Assembly (NCBI GenBank): GCA_017860395.1
Contig: JAGDMC010000091.1
Coordinates: forward strand, 1 to 6,965
DNA: 6,965 nucleotides
Reading direction: 5' to 3'
Source: Bacteroidota bacterium
GTDB lineage: Bacteria > Bacteroidota > Bacteroidia > Bacteroidales > UBA932
Under the pieces are notes generated by a model. That model saw only the letters and a list, made by a program, of their open reading frames with translations. It had not been told where the DNA came from and ran no database searches. Shown here piece by piece: positions 1 through 6,342 of this stretch; positions within the stretch are counted from its first letter, which is position 1, and each line of letters starts with the position of its first letter. Both the position numbers and the translations under genes were made by a program.

Positions 1-84
1 ATATCCAAATCAGAATTTGAAGGTTTCCGTAAACTATATTCACCATATAACTCTATAGCATCTCTGTATCTCTGGGAGGTGTGA
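1..84 (+). CDS. Possible C-terminal tail of an unidentified gene (partial)
   Basis: Frame 1 is open from the window edge for 27 codons and ends at TGA (82-84). The tail is rich in aromatic and polar residues (ending in LYLWEV) and I do not recognise its family. The reading is plausible because the stop falls at the foot of a large inverted repeat, and the gene would converge on the permease at 887-144, giving a normal tail-to-tail arrangement. A 27-codon open stretch can easily arise by chance. A competing minus-strand frame starting at an ATG at 46 and running off the left edge is also open, but only for 15 codons. Upstream sequence is needed to decide. Confidence 0.4.
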   Translation: MSKSEFEGFRKLYSPYNSIASLYLWEV

Positions 85-115
85 TTTTTTCCCCAGGGGA
101 AAAAAGGTTGCACCT
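77..115. repeat. Long imperfect inverted repeat between convergent genes
   Basis: The core is T6-C4, one A, then G4-A6 (85-105), which folds as a 9-bp stem with a CAG loop. It is extended by AGGTGTGA (77-84) pairing with TTGCACCT (108-115 with two G-T wobbles), with a GG bulge at 106-107. It lies between the 3' ends of two apparently convergent genes, so a role in 3'-end formation or RNA protection on either strand is reasonable. It is not a classical intrinsic terminator: the T-run and A-run sit inside the stem and no T-run follows the stem on either strand. Confidence 0.55.
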
Positions 116-130
116 AGGTGACTCATGAGT
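111..130. repeat. Two abutting perfect 10-bp palindromes
   Basis: CACCTAGGTG (111-120) and ACTCATGAGT (121-130) are each perfect 10-bp palindromes with no gap between them. The first overlaps the right arm of the larger inverted repeat at 77-115, so the two folds are mutually exclusive in RNA. They lie 14-33 bases past the permease stop. As RNA, each can form only a 3-bp stem once a loop is allowed, so a DNA-level role such as dimeric protein binding would fit better. No function can be assigned. Confidence 0.5.
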
Positions 131-143
131 GGCCTCGAAGAAT

Positions 144-887
144 CTAAAATTGTTTGTAGATGAGCCAGAAGGACATCAGGCAAACAGCAACGGCAATAGA
201 GTAATTAATGAATCTGGCACCCCATTTTATGGCAACTTTTGATGCAACTAATGCACCTGCAACATTTCCTACTGCATAAATGAGAGCAACTGTCCAGTTT
301 ACCTGTCCGTGCAGAATGAAAATTGTAAGGGCAAGCGGCGTGTACATTAAGACTGCGAATTGTTTTATGCCATTTGAGCGGAGAATGTCCAGTCCAAGCA
401 TATAGAAGGATCCGAAAATTATCAGAATACCAACTCCGGCGTGGGTAAACCCGCCATAAATCCCTACGAAAACAAATACTATAAATTCGAGAACCCCAAA
501 CTTTGCGTTCCATCCCCTGTCAACTGCACGCTTAAGCCTGGTTCCTCCATTCTGATTGTAAATAAGCAGGAAGGCCATTATGGGAAGCATAATGCCCATA
601 ACTATTTCCATAACCGAAGGGTTGAGAATGGCCGCAAATTCCGCCCCAAAAATTGAGCCTATTGCAACAGGAATTCCAACCTTAAAACCAAGTTTATAGT
701 CAAGATAACCCTGCTCTTTAAAAATATGAGAGGATACTGCAAACTGAGCAAGTACGCCCACCCGGGCAGTGCCATTGGCTACATTTATTGGCATGCCCAT
801 TGCCATGAAGAGGGCATAGGAGAGAGCCGTTGCCATGCCGGCAAGAGTGTTTACAAACCCGACGAAATCGGATATTGCGCTAAACAT
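144..887 (-). CDS. TSUP (TauE/SafE) family membrane permease
   Basis: A 247-residue, very hydrophobic protein with about seven to eight predicted membrane segments, the usual size for the TSUP family (four-helix repeats, Pfam TauE). The two half-repeats are visible. In the first, NTLAG (residues 13-17) is followed by NVANGTARVG (35-44). In the second, the glycine-rich GIYGGFTHAGVG (142-153) is followed by a stretch around FAVLMYTPLA (177-186). A hydrophilic loop at about 111-128 separates the halves. The family exports or imports sulfur-containing anions and other small organic anions, but the substrate cannot be read from sequence. The ATG at 887 is supported by a TAnnTTTG element upstream on the same strand and by homologous-looking sequence near the N-terminus. 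The gene stands alone, divergent from grpE, with no sulfur-metabolism gene in view. Confidence 0.88.
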   Translation of the reverse strand: MFSAISDFVGFVNTLAGMATALSYALFMAMGMPINVANGTARVGVLAQFAVSSHIFKEQGYLDYKLGFKVGIPVAIGSIFGAEFAAILNPSVMEIVMGIMLPIMAFLLIYNQNGGTRLKRAVDRGWNAKFGVLEFIVFVFVGIYGGFTHAGVGILIIFGSFYMLGLDILRSNGIKQFAVLMYTPLALTIFILHGQVNWTVALIYAVGNVAGALVASKVAIKWGARFINYSIAVAVCLMSFWLIYKQF

Positions 888-927
888 CTTTCAGATATTA
901 AATTTTCCGGCTAATAATTAATGGCGG

Positions 928-960
928 CAAATGTAGCAAGTAATTATTCATTAAAACAAC
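928..960 (-). promoter_or_regulatory. Putative Bacteroidetes-type promoter for the permease
   Basis: Read on the minus strand, 935-928 is TACATTTG, an exact match to the -7 consensus TAnnTTTG. A GTTG (960-957), one mismatch from the -33 TTTG, lies 21 bp upstream. Transcription would begin around 921 and give a leader of roughly 35 nt before the ATG at 887. The leader has no Shine-Dalgarno sequence, which is usual in this phylum. Confidence 0.5.
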
Positions 961-991
961 TTCTTTGATGCCATTTTGTCCTGTTTGTCCC

Positions 992-1019
992 TTTGGCAAA
1001 AATTTTGTTAGTACTTTTG
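992..1019 (+). promoter_or_regulatory. Putative promoter for the grpE-dnaJ operon
   Basis: TACTTTTG (1012-1019) matches the -7 consensus TAnnTTTG exactly. TTTG at 992-995 can serve as the -33 element, with a 16-bp spacer that is a little short. Another TTTG at 984-987 is too far away (24 bp). Transcription would start near 1026, about 30 nt before the grpE ATG. I see no CIRCE-type inverted repeat (TTAGCACTC-N9-GAGTGCTAA), so HrcA-type heat-shock control is not indicated here. Confidence 0.6.
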
Positions 1020-1057
1020 CAGACTTAAAGCGAATAATAATAAATTGACATATAGCA

Positions 1058-1669
1058 ATGAAAGATCACAAGAAAGAAAAGCACGACAACATAACGGAAG
1101 AGATTAAAAGCGAAGGGGAAGTTGCGGGTGCCGATACAGAACAGACCAATGCCACAGCGAGTGAAAAGGATCACGAAGGAGAGAAGGGACACGATAAGCA
1201 TAAGCATAAAGAAGAAAATGCCGAGAAAATCTGCAATGAAAAACTGGCAGTTGTAAATGATAAGTACATCCGTCTTGTGGCAGAGTTTGACAATTATCGC
1301 CGCAGGACAGCAAAAGAGCGCCTGGATCTTGTATTAACGGCTTCTGAAGAGACAATTAAAGGAATTTTGCCGGTTCTCGACGATTTTGAAAGAGCTCTTG
1401 AAATGTTTCGCAATGCAGAAGGTGACAACTCTGTTGCAATTGAAGGAACAGAGCTCATTTATAATAAATTATTCTCATATCTATCTTCAAAAGGACTAAA
1501 AATTATTGAAGCAAAGGGAATGGAACTCGATACAGATTTCCACGAAGCGATTGCTCAGCTTCCTGCTCCGGACAAGAAAATGAAAAACAAAATTATTGAG
1601 GTGGTTCAGCAGGGATACACATTAAACGCAAAGGTTATCCGTTTTGCAAAAGTAGTTGTAGGCATTTAA
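1058..1669 (+). CDS. grpE: GrpE, nucleotide exchange factor for DnaK
   Basis: A cytoplasmic co-chaperone that acts as a dimer to release ADP from DnaK. The protein has 203 residues, within the family range. Residues 1-60 are charged and probably disordered, unusually rich in lysine and histidine (DKHKHK near 46-51). The long helical region begins near 60 and includes FDNYRRRTAKER (77-88). The C-terminal beta domain carries the GrpE signature, from FHEAIAQLP (161-169) to QGYTLNAKVIRFAKVVVG (185-202). The ATG at 1058 follows a promoter at suitable distance and yields the complete family architecture. dnaJ starts 10 nt after its stop, so the two are almost certainly cotranscribed. dnaK is not in the window. 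Confidence 0.96.
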   Translation: MKDHKKEKHDNITEEIKSEGEVAGADTEQTNATASEKDHEGEKGHDKHKHKEENAEKICNEKLAVVNDKYIRLVAEFDNYRRRTAKERLDLVLTASEETIKGILPVLDDFERALEMFRNAEGDNSVAIEGTELIYNKLFSYLSSKGLKIIEAKGMELDTDFHEAIAQLPAPDKKMKNKIIEVVQQGYTLNAKVIRFAKVVVGI

Positions 1670-1679
1670 TATCTAAACA

Positions 1680-2834
1680 ATGACTAAAAGAGATTATTAC
1701 GAGGTACTTGGGGTTGCAAAAGGTGCGCCTGCAGATGAAATAAAGAAGGCATACCGGAAGCTTGCTTTAAAGTACCATCCAGATAAAAATCCGGGAAATA
1801 AAGAATCCGAAGAGAAGTTCAAAGAGGCCGCCGAAGCATATGACGTGCTCAGCAATCCGGACAAAAAGGCAAAATACGATCAGTTTGGCCACTCAGGTGT
1901 GAACGGGGCAGCAGGAGGCGGATTCAGTGGTGGCGGATTCTCAATGGACGATATTTTCAGCCAGTTTGGCGACATATTTGGCGGACACTTTGGTGGTTTC
2001 GGCGGATTTGGCGGCGGCGGAAGCAGGGGAGGCAGAAGGGTGAACAGAGGTTCCGACATCCGCATAAGAGTTAAACTGGACCTTAAAGAGATTGCTCACG
2101 GAGCCGAAAAAAAGATAAAAATAAACAAACAGATACCTTGCAAAGATTGTAACGGAAGAGGAGCAAAGTCGGAGGCTGACATAAGAACCTGCGAAACATG
2201 CCGTGGAACAGGTCAGGTTACCAGAGTTACTCAAACAATCCTTGGCGCAATGCAAACGGCATCAACTTGCAACACATGCGGAGGAGAAGGTAAGATAGTC
2301 ACCAAACCTTGCAGCAGATGCGGAGGAGACGGACTGGTTAAGGAGACGGAGGAAATCTCTTTCAAAATACCTCCCGGAGTTGCTCAGGGAATGCAACTCA
2401 CTGTCCAGGGAAAGGGTAACGCTGCCCGCCGGGGAGGCGTAAACGGCGATTTGCTCGTGGTCATTGAGGAGGAGGAGCACCAGGAACTTCAAAGGGACGG
2501 AAACGATTTGATATACACATTGTTCATATCCATGCCAGATGCAATTCTGGGAGGAGATGCAGAAATCCCGCATATTGACGGAAAGCTGAGGATAAAGATT
2601 GAACCTGGCACACAATCCGGAAAAATAGTCCGGCTTCGCGCCAAGGGGCTCCCGGATGTAAATGGTTACGGACATGGCGATCTGCTGGTTTACATTCAGA
2701 TATGGACCCCAAAGAAACTGGACAAACTTGAGAGGGAACAATTTGAAAAACTGAGAAATTCAGAGAACTTTAAACCAAACCCATCCAAGGAGGACAGAAA
2801 CTTCTTCGACAGAATGAAGAAGATTTTTTCATAA
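1680..2834 (+). CDS. dnaJ: DnaJ, Hsp40 co-chaperone (type I)
   Basis: It delivers unfolded clients to DnaK and stimulates DnaK's ATPase. All domains of a full type I DnaJ are present in 384 residues. The J domain (about 1-70) has the essential HPD at 33-35. A Gly/Phe-rich linker spans about 70-118. The zinc domain has four CxxCxGxG repeats starting at C154, C171, C197 and C211, enough for two zinc ions. The two beta-barrel client-binding domains and the C-terminal dimerisation region follow (about 220-384). The start ATG lies 10 nt after grpE and the next gene begins 26 nt downstream. Base composition matches its neighbours and there is no sign of damage. Confidence 0.98.
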   Translation: MTKRDYYEVLGVAKGAPADEIKKAYRKLALKYHPDKNPGNKESEEKFKEAAEAYDVLSNPDKKAKYDQFGHSGVNGAAGGGFSGGGFSMDDIFSQFGDIFGGHFGGFGGFGGGGSRGGRRVNRGSDIRIRVKLDLKEIAHGAEKKIKINKQIPCKDCNGRGAKSEADIRTCETCRGTGQVTRVTQTILGAMQTASTCNTCGGEGKIVTKPCSRCGGDGLVKETEEISFKIPPGVAQGMQLTVQGKGNAARRGGVNGDLLVVIEEEEHQELQRDGNDLIYTLFISMPDAILGGDAEIPHIDGKLRIKIEPGTQSGKIVRLRAKGLPDVNGYGHGDLLVYIQIWTPKKLDKLEREQFEKLRNSENFKPNPSKEDRNFFDRMKKIFS

Positions 2835-2860
2835 ATAATTACACTTTGAAATAGACGCTT

Positions 2861-4564
2861 ATGGCGATTAAATATTCAAGAAAAGTGGCGATTCTCACAA
2901 TCGCCATTTTTTCAATTCTAAGTGGCGGAACGCTTTCTGCACAACAAAATCAGACTTATAGATTACCGCTTAATCTTCCCCCTTCACTTTCCGGAAATTA
3001 CGGAGAATTAAGGGCAACTCACTTCCACGGAGGACTTGATTTTCGCGTAGGCGGAGTTGTTGGGGCACCAGTGTATGCCGTTAAAGACGGTTTTGTGTCC
3101 AGGATATCTGTATCTCCTTCGGGGTATGGCCAGGCGATATATATAAAGCATCCGGACGGAAAAACCACTGTTTACGGTCACCTTTTGGAATTTTCTCCCA
3201 AAATAGAAAAAATGGTGAGAGAGAAACAGTATGAAAAAGAAAGTTTTTCAGTTACAATTACTCCGGACTCTACACAAATTCCGGTTAAAAGAGGTGAACT
3301 TATTGCAAGAGCCGGAAATACCGGAAGTTCGGGCGGGCCGCACCTGCATTTTGAAATAAGAGAAACAAATTCAGAGATACCGCTCGATCCTGCGAAAGCA
3401 GGGAACTTCAATATTGCAGATGCAATAGCACCCGCAATAGAAAGGATATCAGTATACGGCATTGCCAACCCAACAACACTGCCCGCCCGCACCTTCATAA
3501 AAAGTTTTTCTACTCCGGAACCCGCACCGCTTCCTGTTCCCGATACTTTCTATGTTGCAGTATCAGGAGTAGACAGGATGAACGGATCCGGAGCCCGATT
3601 TGCTGTTGCTAAATTCAGCTACTTTATGGACAATGAGGAGATATTCAGATTTACTGCCGAGGCAATTCCTTTCGATAAAGGGAGATATATCAACTCAATT
3701 CTCGAATACCAGCAAAAGTCATTATTCAACCGCCCGATGGTAAAAAGCTGGGTTGAACCCGGAACCGGACTTAAATCCCTCATCAGCTCTAAAAATGAAG
3801 GGCTCTTTATACTTAAAGACAACGATGTACACATTGTGCGAATTGAACTTTCCGACCATTCCGGGAACAAATCCACAAAAAGTTTCAAGGTTAAAAGAGA
3901 CATTTCCCTCAAGCCTTTGGCACCCGATTCAACCTCAATTAAAAAAGGCCGGCTGATGCCATGGTATCTGCCTAATACATACGAATCAGGCAGCTTGCGT
4001 ATTGACATTCCGGTCGGAGGATTGTGCAGCAATATTCTCTTTACTGCAGACAGCATTAAAAGCAATGGGAGCATAATCTGGAGAATTCACAACAACTCAG
4101 TTCCGCTTAACGCCGGGGCAAAAATTGCCATTAAGGCCAATGTTCCGGATATTCTCAGAAGCAAAGCCTTAATTGCGTTTGTGAGCGATAACGGGAATGT
4201 TTCTTCCAGGGGAGGAGAGTGGAAAGGTGACAGAATTGAAACAACTCTCGGTGAGTTCGGGAGATATACAATTGCATACGATACTATGGCTCCTAAAGTT
4301 GTCCTTAATTTGAAAGAAAAGCAGAATCTTACGGCAAGGAAAAACATCAGAATTACTATATTTGACGACCTTTCCGGAATTGCTTCGTACAGAGCGGAGA
4401 TTGACGGAAAATGGGTACTGGCATCATACGATCCAAAAAGCAGAGGGCTCACTATCGACCTTGATCCATTAAAAATTGTGAAAGGAAAGAGCCACCAGCT
4501 TAGCATTACTGTATCCGACGGGAGAGGAAACAAGACAAACATAACCAGAAGCTTTATATGGTAA
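2861..4564 (+). CDS. Secreted M23 (LytM-type) metallopeptidase with Ig-like C-terminal modules
   Basis: A 567-residue exported protein, probably a peptidoglycan endopeptidase or a cell-wall remodelling factor. An N-terminal signal sequence has a hydrophobic stretch at about 9-22 and a likely cleavage site after SAQ or SA near 26-28. The M23 domain (about 40-200) keeps every catalytic position seen in LytM: HGGLD (H56 and D60, zinc ligands), YGHL (H107) and HLHFE (H161 catalytic, H163 zinc ligand). The active site therefore looks intact, unlike degenerate EnvC/NlpD-type activators. About 30 residues are inserted between YGHL and the GELIARAGNTG strand. The remaining 365 residues look beta-rich and contain two similar segments, IELSDHSGNKSTKSF (328-342) and ITVSDGRGNKTNITRSF (549-565), suggesting repeated Ig-like modules. 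The stop overlaps the anmK start by 7 nt, so translation is probably coupled. Confidence 0.9.
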   Translation: MAIKYSRKVAILTIAIFSILSGGTLSAQQNQTYRLPLNLPPSLSGNYGELRATHFHGGLDFRVGGVVGAPVYAVKDGFVSRISVSPSGYGQAIYIKHPDGKTTVYGHLLEFSPKIEKMVREKQYEKESFSVTITPDSTQIPVKRGELIARAGNTGSSGGPHLHFEIRETNSEIPLDPAKAGNFNIADAIAPAIERISVYGIANPTTLPARTFIKSFSTPEPAPLPVPDTFYVAVSGVDRMNGSGARFAVAKFSYFMDNEEIFRFTAEAIPFDKGRYINSILEYQQKSLFNRPMVKSWVEPGTGLKSLISSKNEGLFILKDNDVHIVRIELSDHSGNKSTKSFKVKRDISLKPLAPDSTSIKKGRLMPWYLPNTYESGSLRIDIPVGGLCSNILFTADSIKSNGSIIWRIHNNSVPLNAGAKIAIKANVPDILRSKALIAFVSDNGNVSSRGGEWKGDRIETTLGEFGRYTIAYDTMAPKVVLNLKEKQNLTARKNIRITIFDDLSGIASYRAEIDGKWVLASYDPKSRGLTIDLDPLKIVKGKSHQLSITVSDGRGNKTNITRSFIW

Positions 4565-5619
4565 AAATTATCGGACTTATGTCGGGAACATCGCTTGACG
4601 GACTCGATATCTGCTACACTCAGTTTGATTTGGAAAATGGCAAATGGATTTATAAAATAATCAAAGCCGATTCTGTGGAGTATCCTGCAGATTTAAAGGA
4701 GAAACTTGCAACAGCACAGAATATGTCGGCACTTGACTATGCTCTTCTGAATTCTGACTACGGACTGTATCTTGGACAAAAGGTGAAGGAATTTATTGCC
4801 AAATATGATGCAAAGCCAGATTATATTGCCTCACACGGACATACAATATTTCATCAGCCATCAAAACGCCTCACAACTCAAATAGGTTCCGGAGCAGGAA
4901 TAGCTGCGGAAAGCGGTGTGGACACAATTTGCGATTTTCGCACGGTGGACGTTGCTCTTGGGGGACAGGGCGCACCTCTTGTACCTGTAGGAGACAGAAA
5001 TCTGTTTGCAGAATATGCATATTGCCTTAATCTTGGCGGATTTTCCAACATTTCTTCGGAAGACGAAGGAGGAAAGAGAATGGCCTACGATATATCACCT
5101 GTGAATTATGTTTTGAACCATTATACACGCCAGATAGGGCTGGAGTATGACAGAGACGGGGAAATGGCAAGAGCAGGGGAGATTAATTTAGAGCTGCTTC
5201 AGAAGCTGAACAACCTTGAGTTCTACAATCAAAAAGGGCCAAAATCTCTTGGCCGTGAATGGGTGGAAGATATTGTTATTCCTTTGATAGATTCGTTTGG
5301 CCTTTCAATTAACGATAAACTTGCAACATTCTGCGAACACAACGCAATACAAATATCACGTCACATAAAAGGGGGAAAGGTTCTGCTTACCGGAGGCGGA
5401 GCATTCAATAAATACCTTGTTGAACGGATGAGGATAAATGCACTGCAGTGCGAATATTTTGTTCCGGATGCACAAACTGTCAATTTCAAAGAAGCACTCA
5501 TTTTTGCATTTCTGGGTGCGCTTTTTGTACATGATATTCCCAATTGCCTGAGCTCTGTTACAGGTGCCAGATATGATAATATTGGAGGGGCTTTGTATAA
5601 ATCGGGATTAAAGAAATAA
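4558..5619 (+). CDS. anmK: Anhydro-N-acetylmuramic acid kinase
   Basis: A cytoplasmic cell-wall recycling enzyme that uses ATP to hydrolyse and phosphorylate 1,6-anhydro-MurNAc, giving MurNAc-6-phosphate. The 353-residue length fits the family. Motifs in order are GLMSGTSLDGLD (6-17, phosphate loop), SHGHTIFHQP (92-101), DFRTVDVALGGQGAPLVP (126-143), NLGGFSNIS (158-166), YDISPVN (177-183), KSLGREW (229-235), LTGGGAFN (277-284) and NFKEALIFAFLGAL (309-322). D178 aligns with the catalytic base of Escherichia coli AnmK, D182. The segment after it is SPVN where E. coli has GPGN, which I believe is a normal Bacteroidetes variant. The start ATG lies inside the last codons of the peptidase gene (ATGGTAA, 4558-4564). 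No terminator is visible after the stop, so some read-through into rplS is possible. Confidence 0.96.
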   Translation: MVKIIGLMSGTSLDGLDICYTQFDLENGKWIYKIIKADSVEYPADLKEKLATAQNMSALDYALLNSDYGLYLGQKVKEFIAKYDAKPDYIASHGHTIFHQPSKRLTTQIGSGAGIAAESGVDTICDFRTVDVALGGQGAPLVPVGDRNLFAEYAYCLNLGGFSNISSEDEGGKRMAYDISPVNYVLNHYTRQIGLEYDRDGEMARAGEINLELLQKLNNLEFYNQKGPKSLGREWVEDIVIPLIDSFGLSINDKLATFCEHNAIQISRHIKGGKVLLTGGGAFNKYLVERMRINALQCEYFVPDAQTVNFKEALIFAFLGALFVHDIPNCLSSVTGARYDNIGGALYKSGLKK

Positions 5620-5624
5620 TTATT

Positions 5625-5655
5625 TTTGGTAACTAAAAAAAAATCCCTATTTTTG
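5625..5655 (+). promoter_or_regulatory. Promoter for rplS and tRNA-Arg
   Basis: TTTG (5625-5628) and TATTTTTG (5648-5655) match both halves of the Bacteroidetes promoter consensus exactly, with a 19-bp spacer. The spacer carries a run of nine A residues (5635-5643). Transcription should begin near 5662, leaving about 68 nt of leader before the rplS ATG. The -33 box begins only 5 nt after the anmK stop. It is the best promoter match in the window, as expected for a ribosomal protein gene. Confidence 0.8.
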
Positions 5656-5671
5656 CAGTCCCAAATTTAAT

Positions 5672-5722
5672 ATGCAACCGCTTATACGAACCTGGGTGTC
5701 TGTAATGTTGCGCAAATACTAA
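5672..5722 (+). CDS. Possible 16-residue leader peptide upstream of rplS
   Basis: An ATG about 10 nt after the predicted transcription start opens a 16-codon frame ([16 protein letters not shown]) that ends at TAA (5720-5722), 7 nt before the rplS ATG. A leader ORF that fills the 5' UTR and ends next to the start codon could couple or attenuate rplS translation. The peptide has no run of one amino acid of the kind used in classical attenuators. A frame this short can arise by chance, and part of the same sequence may instead be an RNA hairpin (5673-5712). No SD-like sequence precedes this ATG. Confidence 0.25.
   Translation: MQPLIRTWVSVMLRKY
5673..5712 (+). promoter_or_regulatory. Possible structured rplS leader RNA
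   Basis: In the 5' UTR of rplS, TGCAAC (5673-5678) can pair with GTTGCG (5707-5712), six pairs including one wobble. Inside, ATAC (5684-5687) can pair with GTGT (5696-5699). Ribosomal-protein mRNAs often carry autoregulatory leaders bound by their own product, and bL19 leaders are known from other phyla. The short stems make this a candidate only. An SD-like AAAGGA (5721-5726) lies just outside the outer stem. Confidence 0.3.
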
Positions 5723-5729
5723 AGGAATA

Positions 5730-6110
5730 ATGGATTTAATTAAAATTGCAGAGCAGGCATTTGCCGGTGAGGTAAAGGTTCTTCCAAGCTTTAAAGCTGG
5801 TGATACCATTACAGTTACCTATAAAATTAAGGAGGAGACAAAAGAGCGTCTTCAGAATTACCGCGGAGTTGTTATTCAAAGAAGAGGTTCCGGTTCTACT
5901 GAGACATTTACAGTTCGCAAGATCTCCAATGGAGTGGGCGTAGAGAGGATTTTCCCTATTACATCTCCATTCATCGACTCAATTGAGGTTAACAAACGCG
6001 GTAAAGTACGCCGTGCAAGAATTTTCTATCTGAGGGAACTTACAGGTAAGAAAGCTCGTATAAAAGAGAGAAAATACAGCGCTATCGCAAAGGATATTGT
6101 AGGTAAATAA
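5730..6110 (+). CDS. rplS: Ribosomal protein bL19
   Basis: A large-subunit ribosomal protein located at the interface between subunits. The 126-residue protein matches bL19 throughout: AGDT (23-26), [12 protein letters not shown] (44-55), the signature [21 protein letters not shown] (60-80), IEV (85-87), and [21 protein letters not shown] (91-111). The family's usual length is about 115-130 residues, so the gene is complete. The ATG at 5730 is preceded by AAAGGA (5721-5726), one of the few SD-like sequences here, though closely spaced. The gene is not beside rpsP, rimM and trmD as in many other bacteria. Here it follows anmK, has its own promoter, and leads 13 nt later into a tRNA gene. Confidence 0.98.
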   Translation: MDLIKIAEQAFAGEVKVLPSFKAGDTITVTYKIKEETKERLQNYRGVVIQRRGSGSTETFTVRKISNGVGVERIFPITSPFIDSIEVNKRGKVRRARIFYLRELTGKKARIKERKYSAIAKDIVGK

Positions 6111-6123
6111 ACCCTAAAATTTT

Positions 6124-6197
6124 GGCCCCGTAGCTCAACTGAATAGAGTTTCTGACTACGGATCAGGCGGTTACAGGTTTGAATCCTGTCGGGGTCA
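6124..6197 (+). tRNA. tRNA-Arg (anticodon ACG)
   Basis: A complete cloverleaf reading CGN arginine codons once A34 is deaminated to inosine. The acceptor stem is GGCCCCG (6124-6130) with CGGGGTC (6190-6196), one G-T pair. The D stem is GCTC (6133-6136) with GAGT (6146-6149). The anticodon stem is TCTGA (6151-6155) with TCAGG (6163-6167), enclosing the loop CTACGGA with ACG at 6158-6160. The T stem is ACAGG (6173-6177) with CCTGT (6185-6189). The discriminator is A6197 and CTA follows, so CCA must be added enzymatically. The D-loop has GA where GG (18-19) is usual and the T-loop is TTTGAAT rather than TTCGAAT, so positions 19 and 56 would form A-U instead of G-C. It starts 13 nt after rplS and is probably released from that transcript by processing. 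Confidence 0.95.
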
Positions 6198-6206
6198 CTA
6201 CCAATT

Positions 6207-6248
6207 AAAGAGAAGGCAATCGAGAAATCGAATGCTTTCTCTTTTTTT
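6207..6248 (+). terminator. Intrinsic terminator of the rplS-tRNA-Arg unit
   Basis: A 12-bp stem (6207-6218 with 6233-6244, one G-T wobble) is followed, after an A-A mismatch, by four more pairs TCGA/TCGA (6220-6223, 6228-6231) capped by a GAAA tetraloop. The T-run 6242-6248 completes the signal. It begins 9 nt after the tRNA discriminator base, marking the 3' end of the rplS-tRNA transcript. Confidence 0.9.
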
Positions 6249-6308
6249 ATGGTATGAATTATGTAATCTTTTATAAGAATTGTATAACATTTTTTTTAAA
6301 TCGGCATG

Positions 6309-6316
6309 TAGCTTTG
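6309..6316 (+). promoter_or_regulatory. Possible -7 element for the secreted-protein gene
   Basis: TAGCTTTG matches TAnnTTTG exactly and would start transcription near 6323, about 20 nt before the GTG start. No good TTTG lies 17-21 bp upstream: the nearest TTG (6280-6282) is 26 bp away and an eight-T run (6290-6297) fills the interval. The stretch between the terminator and this gene (6249-6342) is AT-rich and holds nothing else I can identify. Confidence 0.45.
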
Positions 6317-6342
6317 CTCATAATATTTAATAAAATAATATC

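Noticed and set aside
1..46. Minus-strand frame starting at an ATG at 46 and leaving the left edge
   Set aside because: Only 15 codons are visible and there is no supporting promoter. The plus-strand tail ending at 84 is longer and fits a convergent layout better.
441..656. Plus-strand 71-codon frame inside the permease gene
   Set aside because: It is antisense to a clear membrane protein, has no recognisable motif and is explained as a shadow frame. The same applies to the frames at 205-513 and 726-914.
888..1057. CIRCE or other heat-shock operator before grpE
   Set aside because: No TTAGCACTC-N9-GAGTGCTAA-like inverted repeat is present. The region contains only ordinary promoter-like elements.
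1880..2065. Minus-strand proline-rich frame
   Set aside because: It is the complement of the Gly/Phe-rich linker of dnaJ, where GGN codons read as proline on the other strand. It is composition, not a gene.
2262..2741. Minus-strand 159-codon frame opposite dnaJ
   Set aside because: Long, but antisense to conserved DnaJ domains and without family features. The minus-strand frames at 3178-3498, 3619-4074 and 4087-4542 are rejected likewise, being opposite the peptidase gene.
2840..2848. TACACTTTG before the peptidase gene as a promoter -7 box
   Set aside because: It has three bases between TA and TTTG where the consensus has two, and no matching -33 element. The 26-nt gap fits an operon better.
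5614..5625. AAATAATTATTT palindrome after anmK as a terminator
   Set aside because: It is all A/T with no room for a loop or stable stem, and it overlaps the rplS promoter.
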